A stretch of DNA of 64,000 bases from Pithys albifrons albifrons. Lineage: Eukaryota > Chordata > Aves > Passeriformes > Thamnophilidae. Positions 44,750-56,134 of the stretch are shown piece after piece. The position numbers were made by a program, and so were the translations under genes. How positions within the stretch are numbered: the stretch's first letter is position 1; every line of letters starts with the position of its first letter. The notes beneath the pieces were generated by a model, which was not told the origin of the DNA, searched no databases, and was given only the letters and a program-made list of their open reading frames with translations. Where the stretch lies: NCBI RefSeq assembly GCF_047495875.1, contig NC_092461.1, positions 86,994,931-87,058,930 on the forward strand, given 5' to 3'.

Positions 44750-45435
44750 TGTTGTAGTTTGGGATTATTATGTAAATTCTCTCCCCTGCCACTTAACTGC
44801 CCGGGCCAGCGGTTAACAAAAGAAGTAGTTAACTGTGATCACTGGGGTGGGGGCAGGTTTGTCTCTTTTGGTTTTTTTTTTGGATATTCTCCTCAGTCTT
44901 GGCTCGGCGGAAGGGGGGAGTGGGGGCTCCAAGGAGGCAGGCTGCCCTGCTGGTTACTGCTGGGGTTTTCCCTGGCTGTCTTGCCGCTGCCTACTTCGGA
45001 TTACTTTTTCCTGCCGTGCTGCTGCCTGCCTTGGATTTGCTGCTGGTTGCTCGTACCTTTCGGCTTCTTGGACGGGGAACACAGGGGGAAGAGACTGAGT
45101 CCATCTGAAAGCCCACTGCTCGTCTGTTTCGCTGGAGAGGGACTGAAACTCACTCTGCAGCCAGCGGGCTGTGACAAGGACACTTAAGTATAACCTTTTC
45201 TCCCGGAGGAAAACCTGCTGGGTTTTTGTTGTTGTTGTTTTTTTTTCCTCTTATGGTGTTGGGGAAGTGGGTTGCACTAGTCTGTTTACATATATATATA
45301 TATATATAGCAGTTATCCTTCTTGTATTAAAATTCCTTTTCTTAAATTTGATAAAGAGTGGTGTGATTATTGAGGAGGAGGCCCCTCCCCTGCTTGTGGG
45401 TAAAACATTTTGGTTTTTCCCCTCAAACCGAGACA
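44750..45435 (+). repeat. ERV 3' LTR (686 bp)
   Basis: Matches the 5' LTR base for base as far as I could compare, except that the TA tract near 45,290-45,308 is one dinucleotide shorter. Confidence 0.95.
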
Positions 45436-45440
45436 GCTAC
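45436..45440. repeat. ERV target-site duplication, right
   Basis: GCTAC, identical to the copy at 39,056-39,060. Confidence 0.93.
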
Positions 45441-47827
45441 CGTCGCTCAAAACTGGTATTCAAGGTGATCACCAGCAAGAAAAGGTTTTGTTGTTACAAA
45501 TGGAGGAGTAATATATTAAGGGGAGAGTGTGTATCTCAATAAAAGTAATAAACCACACACACACACAAAAACATTTACTGGATATTAGAAATGAAAAGAA
45601 ATGGTGGATGGGTTCAAAAATTATTGTTGGTGTTGTGAAACTACTTAAAAATATGAGGAGATTAATCCCTCATTACTGGGAGCACTGATTTCCTTTGTGT
45701 CTGGATCTCCTGTTTTGGACTCCCAGTAGTGCCTCCAGTTTCCCTCTTACCTGCTTGTTCCCTTTCTCTTGTATATTCCTGTAACTGCTTCTGAAGCCAG
45801 TTAGACTTTTTCCTCTCCATTGGCATTATTTAACATGGATGTCTCTTCTACCACATGTATTCTTACTGATTTGCAGTTAAAACATGTAGGAGTTCCACCA
45901 CTGAGGAAATTAGTCACTCAATCTCATTCACATTGTCCCTTGTTGCTTCCTTACTGAACTCTATGTAAGATGAACTTTAAAGAGCTGCCTACTCCTGACT
46001 CCCCACAAGGTTGTTTTCTATAATTCAAATAACTTTATATATATATTTTCTGTATCAGATAAGTTCTCTCCCAATAACTTGATGACAGATGTACAAGTAG
46101 TAGATATTGCTGTTCTATTCTTATGACGGTTTTGCATGTAACTACAGGTGCTCAAATGAAGATAGTTTTGTAATTCTCATAGTTCATTAAGCTTTTTTTA
46201 TCAAAAGTCATCTTTTAGCAATTTCAATATGGGTGCTATTCTTTTAAATTTCCCTTCTTATAAATGTTGTAGAGAGAGATGAGCTTGAAAAAACTTATTT
46301 TGAGAGGGTTTTTAAGGAGTTTTCAGTTTCCTTTTATTTTTATTTACCATTTCTGTGACTCATCCATTGCAGGATGAAGTCTCATTATCTCTTCATCCTT
46401 TTTTCAAAGCTATCTATGCATAACATTTTTTCCCTTCCTTACTGCTCTGAGTCCTGTCCTTTCCTAAAGTTCTCTGAAGTTCAAACACATCAAAGGCTCT
46501 ATCTGACAGGGTCTTGAGCATTATTGATAATATCCTTACTGTACTTTGGAGTTTAACTATTGCAACTTCCAATTCTCTGTGAATTTCCTGCTGTCTGGCT
46601 CTTCACGTATGTCCAGGTGAGGCAATCTTACGAGGAAATATCAGGGCATGTCAGATGCAAAAAAACATGAATTCCAGATGCCTCTCTGATGGGAATGCCA
46701 AATAGGGACTGTCCAAACATCACTGACCACTGTAGTTAAAATGAGCCTTATGACTTGCCAGCTGAAAAAAGGTTGCAAAAAGGAAGGAGAGAAAGCAAAG
46801 AAAATGGGAGCATTGGGAATGGAAGAGGGCAGAAATGAACAGGAGAGTTTAGGTAAGGACTTCCCCAGGAGAAGAGGAAGGAGAAAATTATCCCTGTATA
46901 TTAACCATTTTCTCCATCCACCTCTCAATTAATTTCAGAGTCTGGTTAACAGTGTCATTTCTGGTCCTGAAGGCCTGCCATGCTTGCTGGTACCCCAGGC
47001 ATTCTCATCTTTCTCTATTCACTAGCTGCTATTGGTAAAAAAAGTACACCAGTATCTGAAATTTAATAAACCCCCCAGCTGTTTGTTACCTATATACATG
47101 CAGTCTGTACTGGACCTACTGCTCATGCATAATAAAGACAACCATATGCATATGCAGCAGCTGTGTGTTTAATGCTTTCACTGACTACCAAATTCCTGAA
47201 ATTAGTATTCTAAATCAGTAGGATGATAGCAGACTTCTAAAGGTTTTCTGTAAATGTCAGTGGAACTGCATGTATAAAAGCCCTTTCTTTTGTGCTTTCT
47301 GCAGCAAGGAACAGCAATTAATTATTGCATTATTCCGAAGTTTGTGGCATGACCTCAACAGGTGCTTTAATGTAAATGTCTGAATTTTACTGCTTCTAAA
47401 TCAGTGCAAAATACCCAACCTAAATACATGTTACAAATCTTTGTATTTGCAGCAGTGCAGATGCAAATTTGAAAGCTCATTTATGATATTATTAATTTAT
47501 TGTTTATATTTTCTTTCCTAGTGAGACTTTCTAATTTCTCTTTTTTCCTTTATTATTTTCCATTTAACTGGATCCATCTTCTAGGGTAAATTGCATATGC
47601 AGATATGGAATTGACTTATAGAGTGGTGCAGAAAAAACATTTGCATCTAAATAATGGCTAGACAATTTAATTTCATATAGATTATTGTATTTGGTGAGTC
47701 GGTCAATATCAATAAATGCCTACTATGAACTGCAAAACAAAAGGACATTAAAAAACCTAAATTAGAATGTCTTTCTTCTGTGATGTTTGTTTAAAACCTA
47801 TAAAAGCATATTTTTACACCACAGGTA
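45441..47827. other. Intergenic, nothing coding
   Basis: A short CA repeat lies near 45,553-45,567. Otherwise AT-rich non-coding DNA. The stretch about 47,300-47,510 has several TAATTA- and ATGCAAAT-like motifs and could be a conserved element, but this is weak. Confidence 0.5.
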
Positions 47828-47945
47828 ATGAACTCAGGGAATTTGTTGGCACAGGAGGTTGTCAATGCAGATAGTAACAGTAACCCCCCCAAAAGTTTAG
47901 GCAAATTCATGGAGGACAGGTCCATACATACCAGAAGCAGAGGCA
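47828..47945 (+). mobile_element. Old CR1 LINE 3' fragment
   Basis: AATTTGTTGGCACAGGAGGT, GTCAATGCAGATAG and AAATTCATGGAGGACAGGTC are the conserved 3' blocks of an older CR1 type (elements/turtle-bird CR1 with LPxEVVxA ... KFMEDRS). The 182-codon frame over it is a reading of the repeat. It may extend to about 48,090. Confidence 0.75.
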
Positions 47946-48099
47946 TGGATGTGCCCACTGACCTGCCAAGGTTGTGGTGCCTGGGCAGGACAGGGCAGGC
48001 AGACCAGAGAAAGCAGCTCTCCCCCAGCAGTGTCTTTGGTCATCGTTTGGGGACAGCTAGATCAATGTCCCCTGGTAAGGCATTTCTTACTTTCACTGG

Positions 48100-51000
48100 A
48101 TATCTGAGTTTAGATCCCATCAAAGGAAACTCACCAGGACCAGAAGGGAAACTTCAGGAACGCAGATGGAAAAGATTATTAGCCTTTACAACTCTGAAAA
48201 AAGCTCCTGCTTTTAGCATTTGTCAGATTCCAAACCCTTCAAAAGAGAGATACAGCCCACAGATTTTTAATTACCTTTTCACAGGTAATAAGCATCTTCT
48301 TCCCTCAGAAATATTAAGCCAAATTAAAGTGAACATTGACATGTTTGTGGTTTGGAGGGTTTTTTGCTTAAATTAAAAGGCTGCATTACCATGCCATTAA
48401 TTGTATCTTCATCCACTTCACAGAGGGAGTTGGCAAGGCAATACCTAACATACATAACTGGTTTGCTTCACTTGAGGGCACAGTGCATTACATACGAATT
48501 TTGGCTCAAGATGCATAATTGCCACATATATTTTCCCTTTTATGAAGAAATTCTGTGGTTAGATCATTCAAAATTAATAAACCACTGATGAAACCTTTGA
48601 TGTTATTAAAACATCTAGGATTTTAGTTTGTATCAGGGCACTTCTGTACTACTTTATATAATTTAGCACATTGTTTAGTGCACTTTCTTCATGAGGACAG
48701 TTTATTCTAAAGGGAACTTCTGTAGTTTATTGCTTGGATAATATTAAATATTGCAATATGGTTTGCTATTCTAGAAAACAAAATGTTTTTGAGAACTGTT
48801 AAATTGTCATGGAGGTTACCCTTTTCTACTAATGCTAATGCTGTACATCATTGCAAAGGATAAAAACATTTAAGTAATCAGTTCTTGGATTTGTAATATT
48901 TGTAATATTCCCACTTTAGCCAATATTAAATCATATTTGTTTTTATTCTGATGTAACTGTAATTAAGTTAACAAGTCTAGGTCAAAACAGGAAATAATTC
49001 TTCTTAAAATACTGATGGAGTAATCATTTTGTAGCATTAATTTATGGACTTGTAAAAATTTGGGGTGGCATTAATAGAGCTCAATATAATTTTGAACATT
49101 ATCACTATTAATTAGTAATAATAGCATTTGCAAACTATGTAATGGTCTTTATTTGTCTCAGAAAATGAGTTTTCCAAGCTCATGTCATCACCCCCACACA
49201 TCTCAGCCACATGGTCCTATTCACAAGTCTGGCCATTAATTAACCACTGCACTTAGTTCAGAGTCTCTACATTACAGAAGAAAAGAAAAGCCAATGTTGA
49301 GTGCCTCCCATTTAATATTTTTTCTCTAGTATTTTTCTTCCCTTAGAACTAATTAAATAAGCAAAAATGGCACCAAAGAAAGAAGAAATGAGATTTTGTT
49401 TCCAATCTCTCTTTTCAAGAATCTTCCAAGTTCCTCAAAATTATGGTTCTCATCACACAAATAAGAGGTGGCCTGCTGTTCACACATGGGGCTTGCATCC
49501 TCCAAACACTGTAGATTCTCATTGGGCAGAAAGGGCAAGAGGGAGAAAACTACTAAGACAACTGCTGTAGTGTAAATTGCATCCTCACTTTCTGGAAAGA
49601 AAGATGTACTCACAAAGCACTGATTTGACTGGAGATGCAGTTAGAATTACATATTTTTTGTTCTCAACTTTTCTAGCTTTTGAAAAATGTTGAAATGTTG
49701 AAAACGCAATAGTTGTATGTTGAAATATTTGACAATGGAGTTAGATGCTCTTTATCTCATGTTCAATGAGACAAAATGTATTAGGAAATTTTTCTGTCAT
49801 GAATATCCTAAAAATAATAAAAATATCTGTATTTCTATCTTGAATACAGTTTCAAAGTGGTATATGCATGAATTCCAGATTTAGACTTTTTTTTAAAATA
49901 TATATTGTCCCTAACATAAATTTGATTTTTCATGTGATTTTCCTAGACTTTGAAACTCAAGCTTGAACTCCAGGTACTTGCAATACCATTCCTTGTCCTC
50001 TAAATATTACTTTGCTGTTTCATTTTTACTGCATGTTTTTATATAGGCTCAGTAACTTTTAGAGGCTCTAACACTGCACATTGCTCAGTCACTGTTTGTG
50101 AAGGCAGCAGAAAGTCACATGACTTGTCATTGCCCACAAATCTGACATCATGACATCTGCAAGAGCTGTAATTGCCTGAATGTTCTTGGGCAGTAAATGA
50201 ACAATGTGAGATTTCTCAATTTTTGGCAAGCTTTCAGAGCTTGTTAGACAACTAAACAGTCTTGAAACAATATGTACATTTTTCTGTTACTAAAGAACTG
50301 AAAGATAAGGTATTCATTTCTGATAATGTGATCTGTAAACTGATCTAAATTATTTGATATAATTGTAATTCTGCTGTGTTCCTTACCATGTTTTCCTACT
50401 CAGCCTCCTATCTCCCTTGAATTGCTAAAATTTGAAGAGTGTCAGCTGGCATGTTCTGAATGGCAACCTTTACATATTTTTTTTTGAACCCAGAAACACT
50501 TTTTCGAAAGCATCATACTCAAATTCACCTGTAGCACTTGTAATAGATACAGTGTATGCAGAAAACCTATTTTCTGTACAAAACTTCAGTTCTGTCTTTA
50601 AAAACAGGCATTTTTCCAAATATCCTGAGAACATTTTTCAGAAGTCAGTTTAAAAATGTAACCATATGTATGCCTTCACCTAGTCACATTTTCTTAGTGA
50701 GCTGACAAAAATAAGTTTTAGATAATGTCACACTGTGAAGTCAGAATAGCTGGAATAGCTGCCAAGCAGTGAGCTGGATGGACTGTATTCTGCCTCCAGA
50801 ATCGACCACATGGCTGGTTATTAGCAAGATCAAATCTCTTGGTCTTCAGTGGTGGTAAGCAATGAATGACAGAGAGGAGAGAGGGCACAGTACATGGAAG
50901 CCCTTTCTTATTGTACTGCCTGAGAGAATAAGTGAGACATCAGCAGAGACACACCCAGCAGAGTTGCCAATCTGTCATTTTTACAATTTTTGATCACAAT

Positions 51001-51884
51001 TTCATTTTGTTAACATGTTAAATATGAAACACAGAAGCTTCAGTTGTACTCAGTGAAGAAGAGGTCATGTGTTAAAACACTGAAGCTTAGTTGTCAGCAC
51101 TACTCAAAAAGGCAGAACAAAACTAACACCTATGTTTCACCAGCACTGTGGACTTATATATATATTTATTTTAACTTTATTATTGGATGTGTATACATAT
51201 CTGTATAAGTAACACAAGGAAAAGCTTTTAACTAAGTGTCTTTTCACCTGTCTCTTTCACCTTCTTTTAGCTCTAATTTTGCCAGGGCTGCCTAAAGGAG
51301 TCCATTTCTGATGGCACACATTATCTGGGGTTTTATTTTCAAATGTAGGCACTTTCAAGGCATGTTAACAATCTGAAGTATTCATAAGCATGAAAATATG
51401 GAAAGCTTTCTGCTATTATCAATGAGTCACTTTTAATTGGTTTTCAAAGTGTAAATGCCAAAAATTTAAATTTTTGCAATCCCTGGCAATGCCTTTTTCT
51501 GGTTTCATATAGGAAAACTTTATTAATAGCATCCTAAAGATGCGAGATATATGACACATGCTGGGCTAAAAATATTTTTATTCAGTACTGAATTCTTTAT
51601 CATCTTAGTTCACACATTCATCTTTAAGTAGTAGCAAATTTCACACAAAATATGCGTATTTGAATGTACCGGTGATAAAATTATAAGCTGTTTTAATTTT
51701 CATTTTTTTCATAGAAAAATTCTGTTTGCTGGTACTATTCAAATGTTCCAAACCACTATATTTACTGAAGAAAAATACACTGTTTTTTTAATGAATAATG
51801 TAATGGTGGCCATTAGGAGAGCTAACACTGTTTTGTTGGACAATGTTTCCATTCTTCACTTTATGGTTTAAAAGAAAACTAAGA
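48100..51884. other. Intergenic, nothing recognised
   Basis: AT-rich non-coding DNA without a recognisable gene, RNA or repeat family. Confidence 0.55.
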
Positions 51885-52620
51885 TGTCTATCTGGAGTAG
51901 GAACAGGGCCCCTTCCCAAAAACCACTACAACCTTGGAAATTAAGAGACTTTAATCAGAAAATGTATAGAAAAGCGTAACAGTTCGTTACTACAAATATA
52001 TGTATAAATAATAAGGAAAAAACAAACAAACAAACCCAGAACAGAACAAACAGCAACACTGTAACCAAAAACTTTCAAGCAGATCAAGTCCTGTTTCTGC
52101 CCCCTCAGTGCAGCTTTACAGACAGCGCGAAGCAGTGGCCCCAGAAGTCACCCACAGGCTCCAGTGAGACAAAGGTGGGGGCAGGGAGAGGTGCTGGTTC
52201 CGAAAAACTCACATAGGAATGGCAGCCACAAGGATGTGATGAAACTTTTCCCGTGGGCAGTGTAAAGACCCTCTCCTTGTTTTTGGTCCGAAAGCGTGAG
52301 GCAGGTGGGGGTTTAGCAACTCCTCTGCAAGTGACGTCAGCTCTCAAGTAGTCTGTGGCAAATCCAGGTAATGCCACCTACTCTCTGTCTCTCCAAAGAA
52401 TAGCTCAGGGTGCCCGGCGTTGGGGGGCTGAACCAGGTGAGCTCCCTCCAAATGCTTCCACCAGCCCACCAAGTGGTGGCTAGCACCCACACAGCAGCCA
52501 GAGGAGAGAAACGTGCCAAAAAAACTGGAAAAAACCTCTCTCCCCACATCCCACCTCTCCCAGTCCTCCCCAGCCATTAAGTTGAAATGCAAAGCTATCA
52601 GCCATCCTTTTGGTACCTGC
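51885..52620 (-). mobile_element. ERV LTR remnant, minus strand
   Basis: Read on the minus strand it has LTR layout: GC-rich promoter-like part (GAGAGCTGACGTCACTTGCA, with a CRE-like TGACGTCA), a T-rich stretch, a polyadenylation signal variant ATTAAA (plus-strand 51,950-51,955), and an end GGAAGGGGCCC ... ATAGACA. The general order resembles the LTR of the ERV at 39,061, but the sequence differs. The 5' end is not defined, since it meets the SINE at 52,632, and no target duplication was found. Confidence 0.65.
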
Positions 52621-52625
52621 TTCTG

Positions 52626-52634
52626 GGATCAGGT
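52626..52634. repeat. SINE target-site duplication, left
   Basis: GGATCAGGT, repeated at 52,943-52,951. The last three bases coincide with the first three of the tRNA-like head, so the true duplication is 6-9 bp. Confidence 0.85.
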
Positions 52635-52942
52635 CCCATGGTGTAATGGAGAGCACTCCGGACTCTGAAGCTCAAGGTCATGAGTTCAATATCTCGGATG
52701 CTCTCAGCAGGGTCAGCCCTGGTTAGTACTGGGTGCTGTAGACAGTCCCAGAGAGTTTTTTACTGTTACTGTCCAAGCTTGCTCGGTTGTGGCAGATGGA
52801 CCGTAGGACTTAAACGGTGGGGCCAGCTCTATGCACTCTGTGCCTCACCTAAAAAACTTCCACTGAGCAGGTTGGAAGAGCACACCCATGTGAAGAGAGC
52901 CCTTCCCAAGTCTTCCTTCGTGAAGTTTGGCCATACATACTA
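52632..52942 (+). mobile_element. Composite SINE: tRNA-Gln head, 5S rRNA segment, RTE tail
   Basis: A 311-bp short interspersed element. 52,632-52,697 matches a whole tRNA-Gln (anticodon CTG): GGTCCCATGGTGTAATGG, GGACTCTGAA and GAGTTCAA are kept. The A box is TGGTGTAATGG (52,639-52,649) and the B box is a degenerate AGTTCAATATC (52,683-52,693). From ATCTCGG (52,691-52,697) it continues as 5S rRNA: AGCAGGGTC, CCTGGTTAGTAC and GGGTGCTGTAG (to 52,741), with about 26 nt of 5S missing between two TAC triplets. A unique body follows to about 52,899. The last part, 52,900-52,935, matches the 3' end of the RTE LINE at 56,135, ending in a short CATA repeat. RNA polymerase III transcription and RTE-driven copying are inferred. 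Confidence 0.88.
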
Positions 52943-52951
52943 GGATCAGGT
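52943..52951. repeat. SINE target-site duplication, right
   Basis: GGATCAGGT, exact copy of 52,626-52,634. Confidence 0.85.
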
Positions 52952-55900
52952 AGTAGAGGGCTGGGCATCATCAGCTCTTAAACGTCTGTGTTGGTAAGGA
53001 AGAGAAAAAATTTCATGAAAGATTTTGAAACTATAACAAACAGAAATCTGTGTTTCTTTACATAAGCATATTTTGGAAGACTGTCTTTTTGTTGGGTTTT
53101 TTTGTTTGTTTTTCTTTGGTTTAGGGTGAGGGTTTTTTGTTGGTTGTGGCTTTTTAGTGATTTAAATCCTATATATTGAGTGTAGGCCAATGCAAAAGAG
53201 CCACCTAGCTATTTATCTTCCCTTTGCTAATGTCAGGAGCATATCTACATGTTTATGTAGATGTATACTTATCTCTAAGAGAGATATTTGTTATAAAGTC
53301 ATGCTGTGAAATTATCTTAGTTTGCACTAAAAAAATATTCTCCACAGATACTGAAAGACACCTGGATTAAACAGGTATGGCAGAGGTTCAGCCAGCCTAA
53401 AGTAGTTCAACTGCCATTTTAATAAAGCTGTAGCTGAAGAATGTGAGTACTGTTTCCAGCGCCAGCAGATCTCTCTTTACAATCTAATAAGATCTGCAAT
53501 TAGTTAATAACTCATTTCATTAAAAATCCATTTGAGCTGTGCGAGCCTTTCAGAAAGCAGCATGTAAATTCTCTGTTAGTAGTGCTAGATAACAATTTTG
53601 TCCAGTAGGCACCAAAAATCACTTCTTAGATCTCAATCTTGTAATTCTGTCTAGTAAGGAGTCTATTACTGGCTCACACTTTAGTAAAAAGATGACTGTG
53701 GGTTCATGTCCCCTTGCTATATATATATTAAACAGCATTTAGCTGGTGACACTTCAAAGTGAGAAGTTTGGTCCCAAATTGTGCCTCCCCAGATTTCTCT
53801 TTTAGCTCCAAGCCACCCATTTAGCTTTCTGAAAGCTGTATTACTATGTAGACATCTCTCAGTGAAATGACAAGCTGTTGGCTAGCATTTCTCCATAAAT
53901 GTATGCAGAGAAATAAAGATGAAGAATAGCATATTCTTCTGTTTCCTTATTTTGCTCTATTCAGAACTTCATCTATTTCATCAGGACCTGTCAAAAGTGA
54001 TGACAGAAACCTGATTAATGGTAGGCAGCAGCCGTGACATCCTTCAGGTGATGATACTATTTGTACACAGATGTCAGCAGAGATGGACTGGTGTAGGAGA
54101 GGGTGTGCACAACTCTCCGCAAGGGCAGCAGTAGCTGCTGTGTGTGCACTCCCAGCACAACAGGGAGTATTGCTGGGAACTGTTATTAGTGTACAGCTCA
54201 TCTTCCTCACTGCTAGCATGAGGTGAAAATTGCAATCTAGCCCCAAATTACTGCTTGATAGGTTGTACACTCCAAAATTACATGATCTTGCTCTGGTTCA
54301 GCAGCAGCATATTTGTCTGAAGACCCCAGCTGCTGCCTCACTGTTCTGGGTTTATAGACACCCATTAGCTGACACGTGGTTTACAGCACATGCCCACTAA
54401 TGGAAAACAAGTGTAATTAAAGATTTTTAGGGGTTTTTTGTTCTGTTTTTAAAGGAAATGTTCTAAAACTTGAGAGAGGTAGGGCACCCTCTGAGCAACT
54501 TGAGCCACTGTACAAAAAACTGTCAATGCAGCACAAGACCACTTTTCTGTTCCCTGAGGACTGAAGTGCAGCAGAAGGACAACTTGGAAAAATGGGAAAC
54601 TCTCTGAGATGTGCAACAGATAGCAGCACATTTTAGCAGTCACACCAGAATATACTCAGAGAAATCAATATCAACTTCTGTTTGATCACTAGGTATATTA
54701 TCACAACTGAGTGACTTCTGTGGGCAGGGGGAAAAAAGCAAAACAAACAACCCCCCCAAAAGCTGGTGATTATCCCTTGAAAACATTTCTCAGATCTCCT
54801 ATATTAAGCCAGCAATTATCTTTAATTAATCATGCAACTTTTCAAAATAGTTTTTCAAAATACCTGATGCATATTCTAGATTCCTGCTTTTCCTTCTACA
54901 CCCAGCCATCACTGATGCAAGCAGCAAAACCTGGGACACCTGGTAAAGGGCAGAATAGAATTTACTCATGGTCCATAGGCAGTGAGAAGGAAAACTGATT
55001 TCCTGCATGTCCCTTTGAGAAATATTAAGGGAATATTTAATGAAGTAAACTACTTCATTAGTATAGTAACTGTCCTGAGACAGAGTACAAAAAAAAGCAA
55101 TGCATGACCTGTAACAACAACAAAAGAGAGGAGAGAAACACCCTTTATCTCATCAAAGGCTGTAGATTTTTTACAAAACACCTTTTTCACAAAAAATAAA
55201 AATGGCAGATTAGGGCTCAGAGTTTTCATAAGAAGCTAAGAGAGCTAGATATTCCAGTCCTGGTGACAATAAGAAAACTGGACATTTGCTGTTGCTAGGC
55301 AGTCTTGCAACATCTCCATCTAGAAACTGCAAACAAAAGAAAGAAAGTCTAGAAAATCTTCCAGCTCAGTTTTGCATTGAAGAAAAGAATGTACTGTCTA
55401 GCCCTTATGAAGGCTTTATTTAGCCTATTTCAACTGTTTCTAATGATTTCTTATGTTTGATTTCTGTAAATATTCTGAACTGTTTTTTTTTTTACTTTAT
55501 ATATTTTTCACTAAAGATAAATCTTGTTTCTCTGCATTCCATTTTATGTGCTTACATTTTCATTCCTGACAGACAACAGACTATTTATACCCCTCTGATT
55601 CTAACACCCTCTATATATTTATCATTGGGTAGCACGTTGTTTGTCTCAAACCTTCTTCCCCCATGCAATTCCTATACATATTCATTTTATTCTTTATCTT
55701 AAAACATCAGTTTCTTCAAGCTTTGCCTTCTCTAAAGAAACTCAAGATTAATCGATGTGATTTTCAAATATAGTGCATAAAAATGCAAGCCCACTGACAT
55801 TATTGCAAACTGCACACCAGCCTGGAGTGTATATTAGTTATCTTTCAAAAAGAACCTAGTTCTTTACTTTTAAGAATTCAGTTTTCCTGTTAAATATTTT

Positions 55901-56123
55901 GCTGTCCTCTCAGAAAAATAGGACTGTCAAATCCTGATATCAAAATACTAGGACTCAAAACAGAGGGAGAAAATTATCCCTCAGTATGACTCAGTCCCAA
56001 AATATTTCTGGTTTATATTTTATTCAGATCAAGTCAGAGATGATTTAAGCAGTATTTTACAACTAATTTTAAAAGTGATTTCCAGATTTGAGGCCTTATA
56101 TGATAAACATGCATGCTGGAATT
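52952..56123. other. Intergenic, nothing recognised
   Basis: AT-rich non-coding DNA with short poly-T and poly-A runs. No gene or repeat family recognised. Confidence 0.55.
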
Positions 56124-56134
56124 GTTTGACAATT
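56124..56134. repeat. RTE target-site duplication, left
   Basis: GTTTGACAATT, repeated exactly at 57,699-57,709, so the LINE insertion is bounded at both ends. Confidence 0.9.

Larger units (their letters stand above)
39061..45435 (+). mobile_element. Full-length endogenous retrovirus, ERVL-like pol, no env
   Basis: Complete 6.4-kb element: 5' LTR, primer binding site, gag, pol, purine-rich tract and 3' LTR, flanked by GCTAC duplications. Only about 100 nt separate pol from the 3' LTR, so there is no env and no dUTPase. Pol resembles class III (ERVL) elements, for example NAFFSIP, HSPTICHGL and YIDDIIVWG. The two LTRs agree everywhere I compared them except for one TA unit, so the insertion is young. 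Gag and pol are both open. It could be an intracellular retrotransposon family still active or recently so; that is inference. Confidence 0.95.

Noticed and set aside
47828..48376. 182-codon open frame.
   Set aside because: Its first part is an old CR1 3' end; the rest shows no recognisable domain.
52632..52703. Possible tRNA-Gln gene.
   Set aside because: The anticodon arm and T arm are mismatched, the 3' acceptor strand is replaced by 5S-like sequence, and target duplications flank a larger element: it is a SINE head.
52691..52741. Possible 5S rRNA pseudogene on its own.
   Set aside because: It is joined to tRNA sequence on one side and to a SINE body on the other, all within one pair of target duplications.
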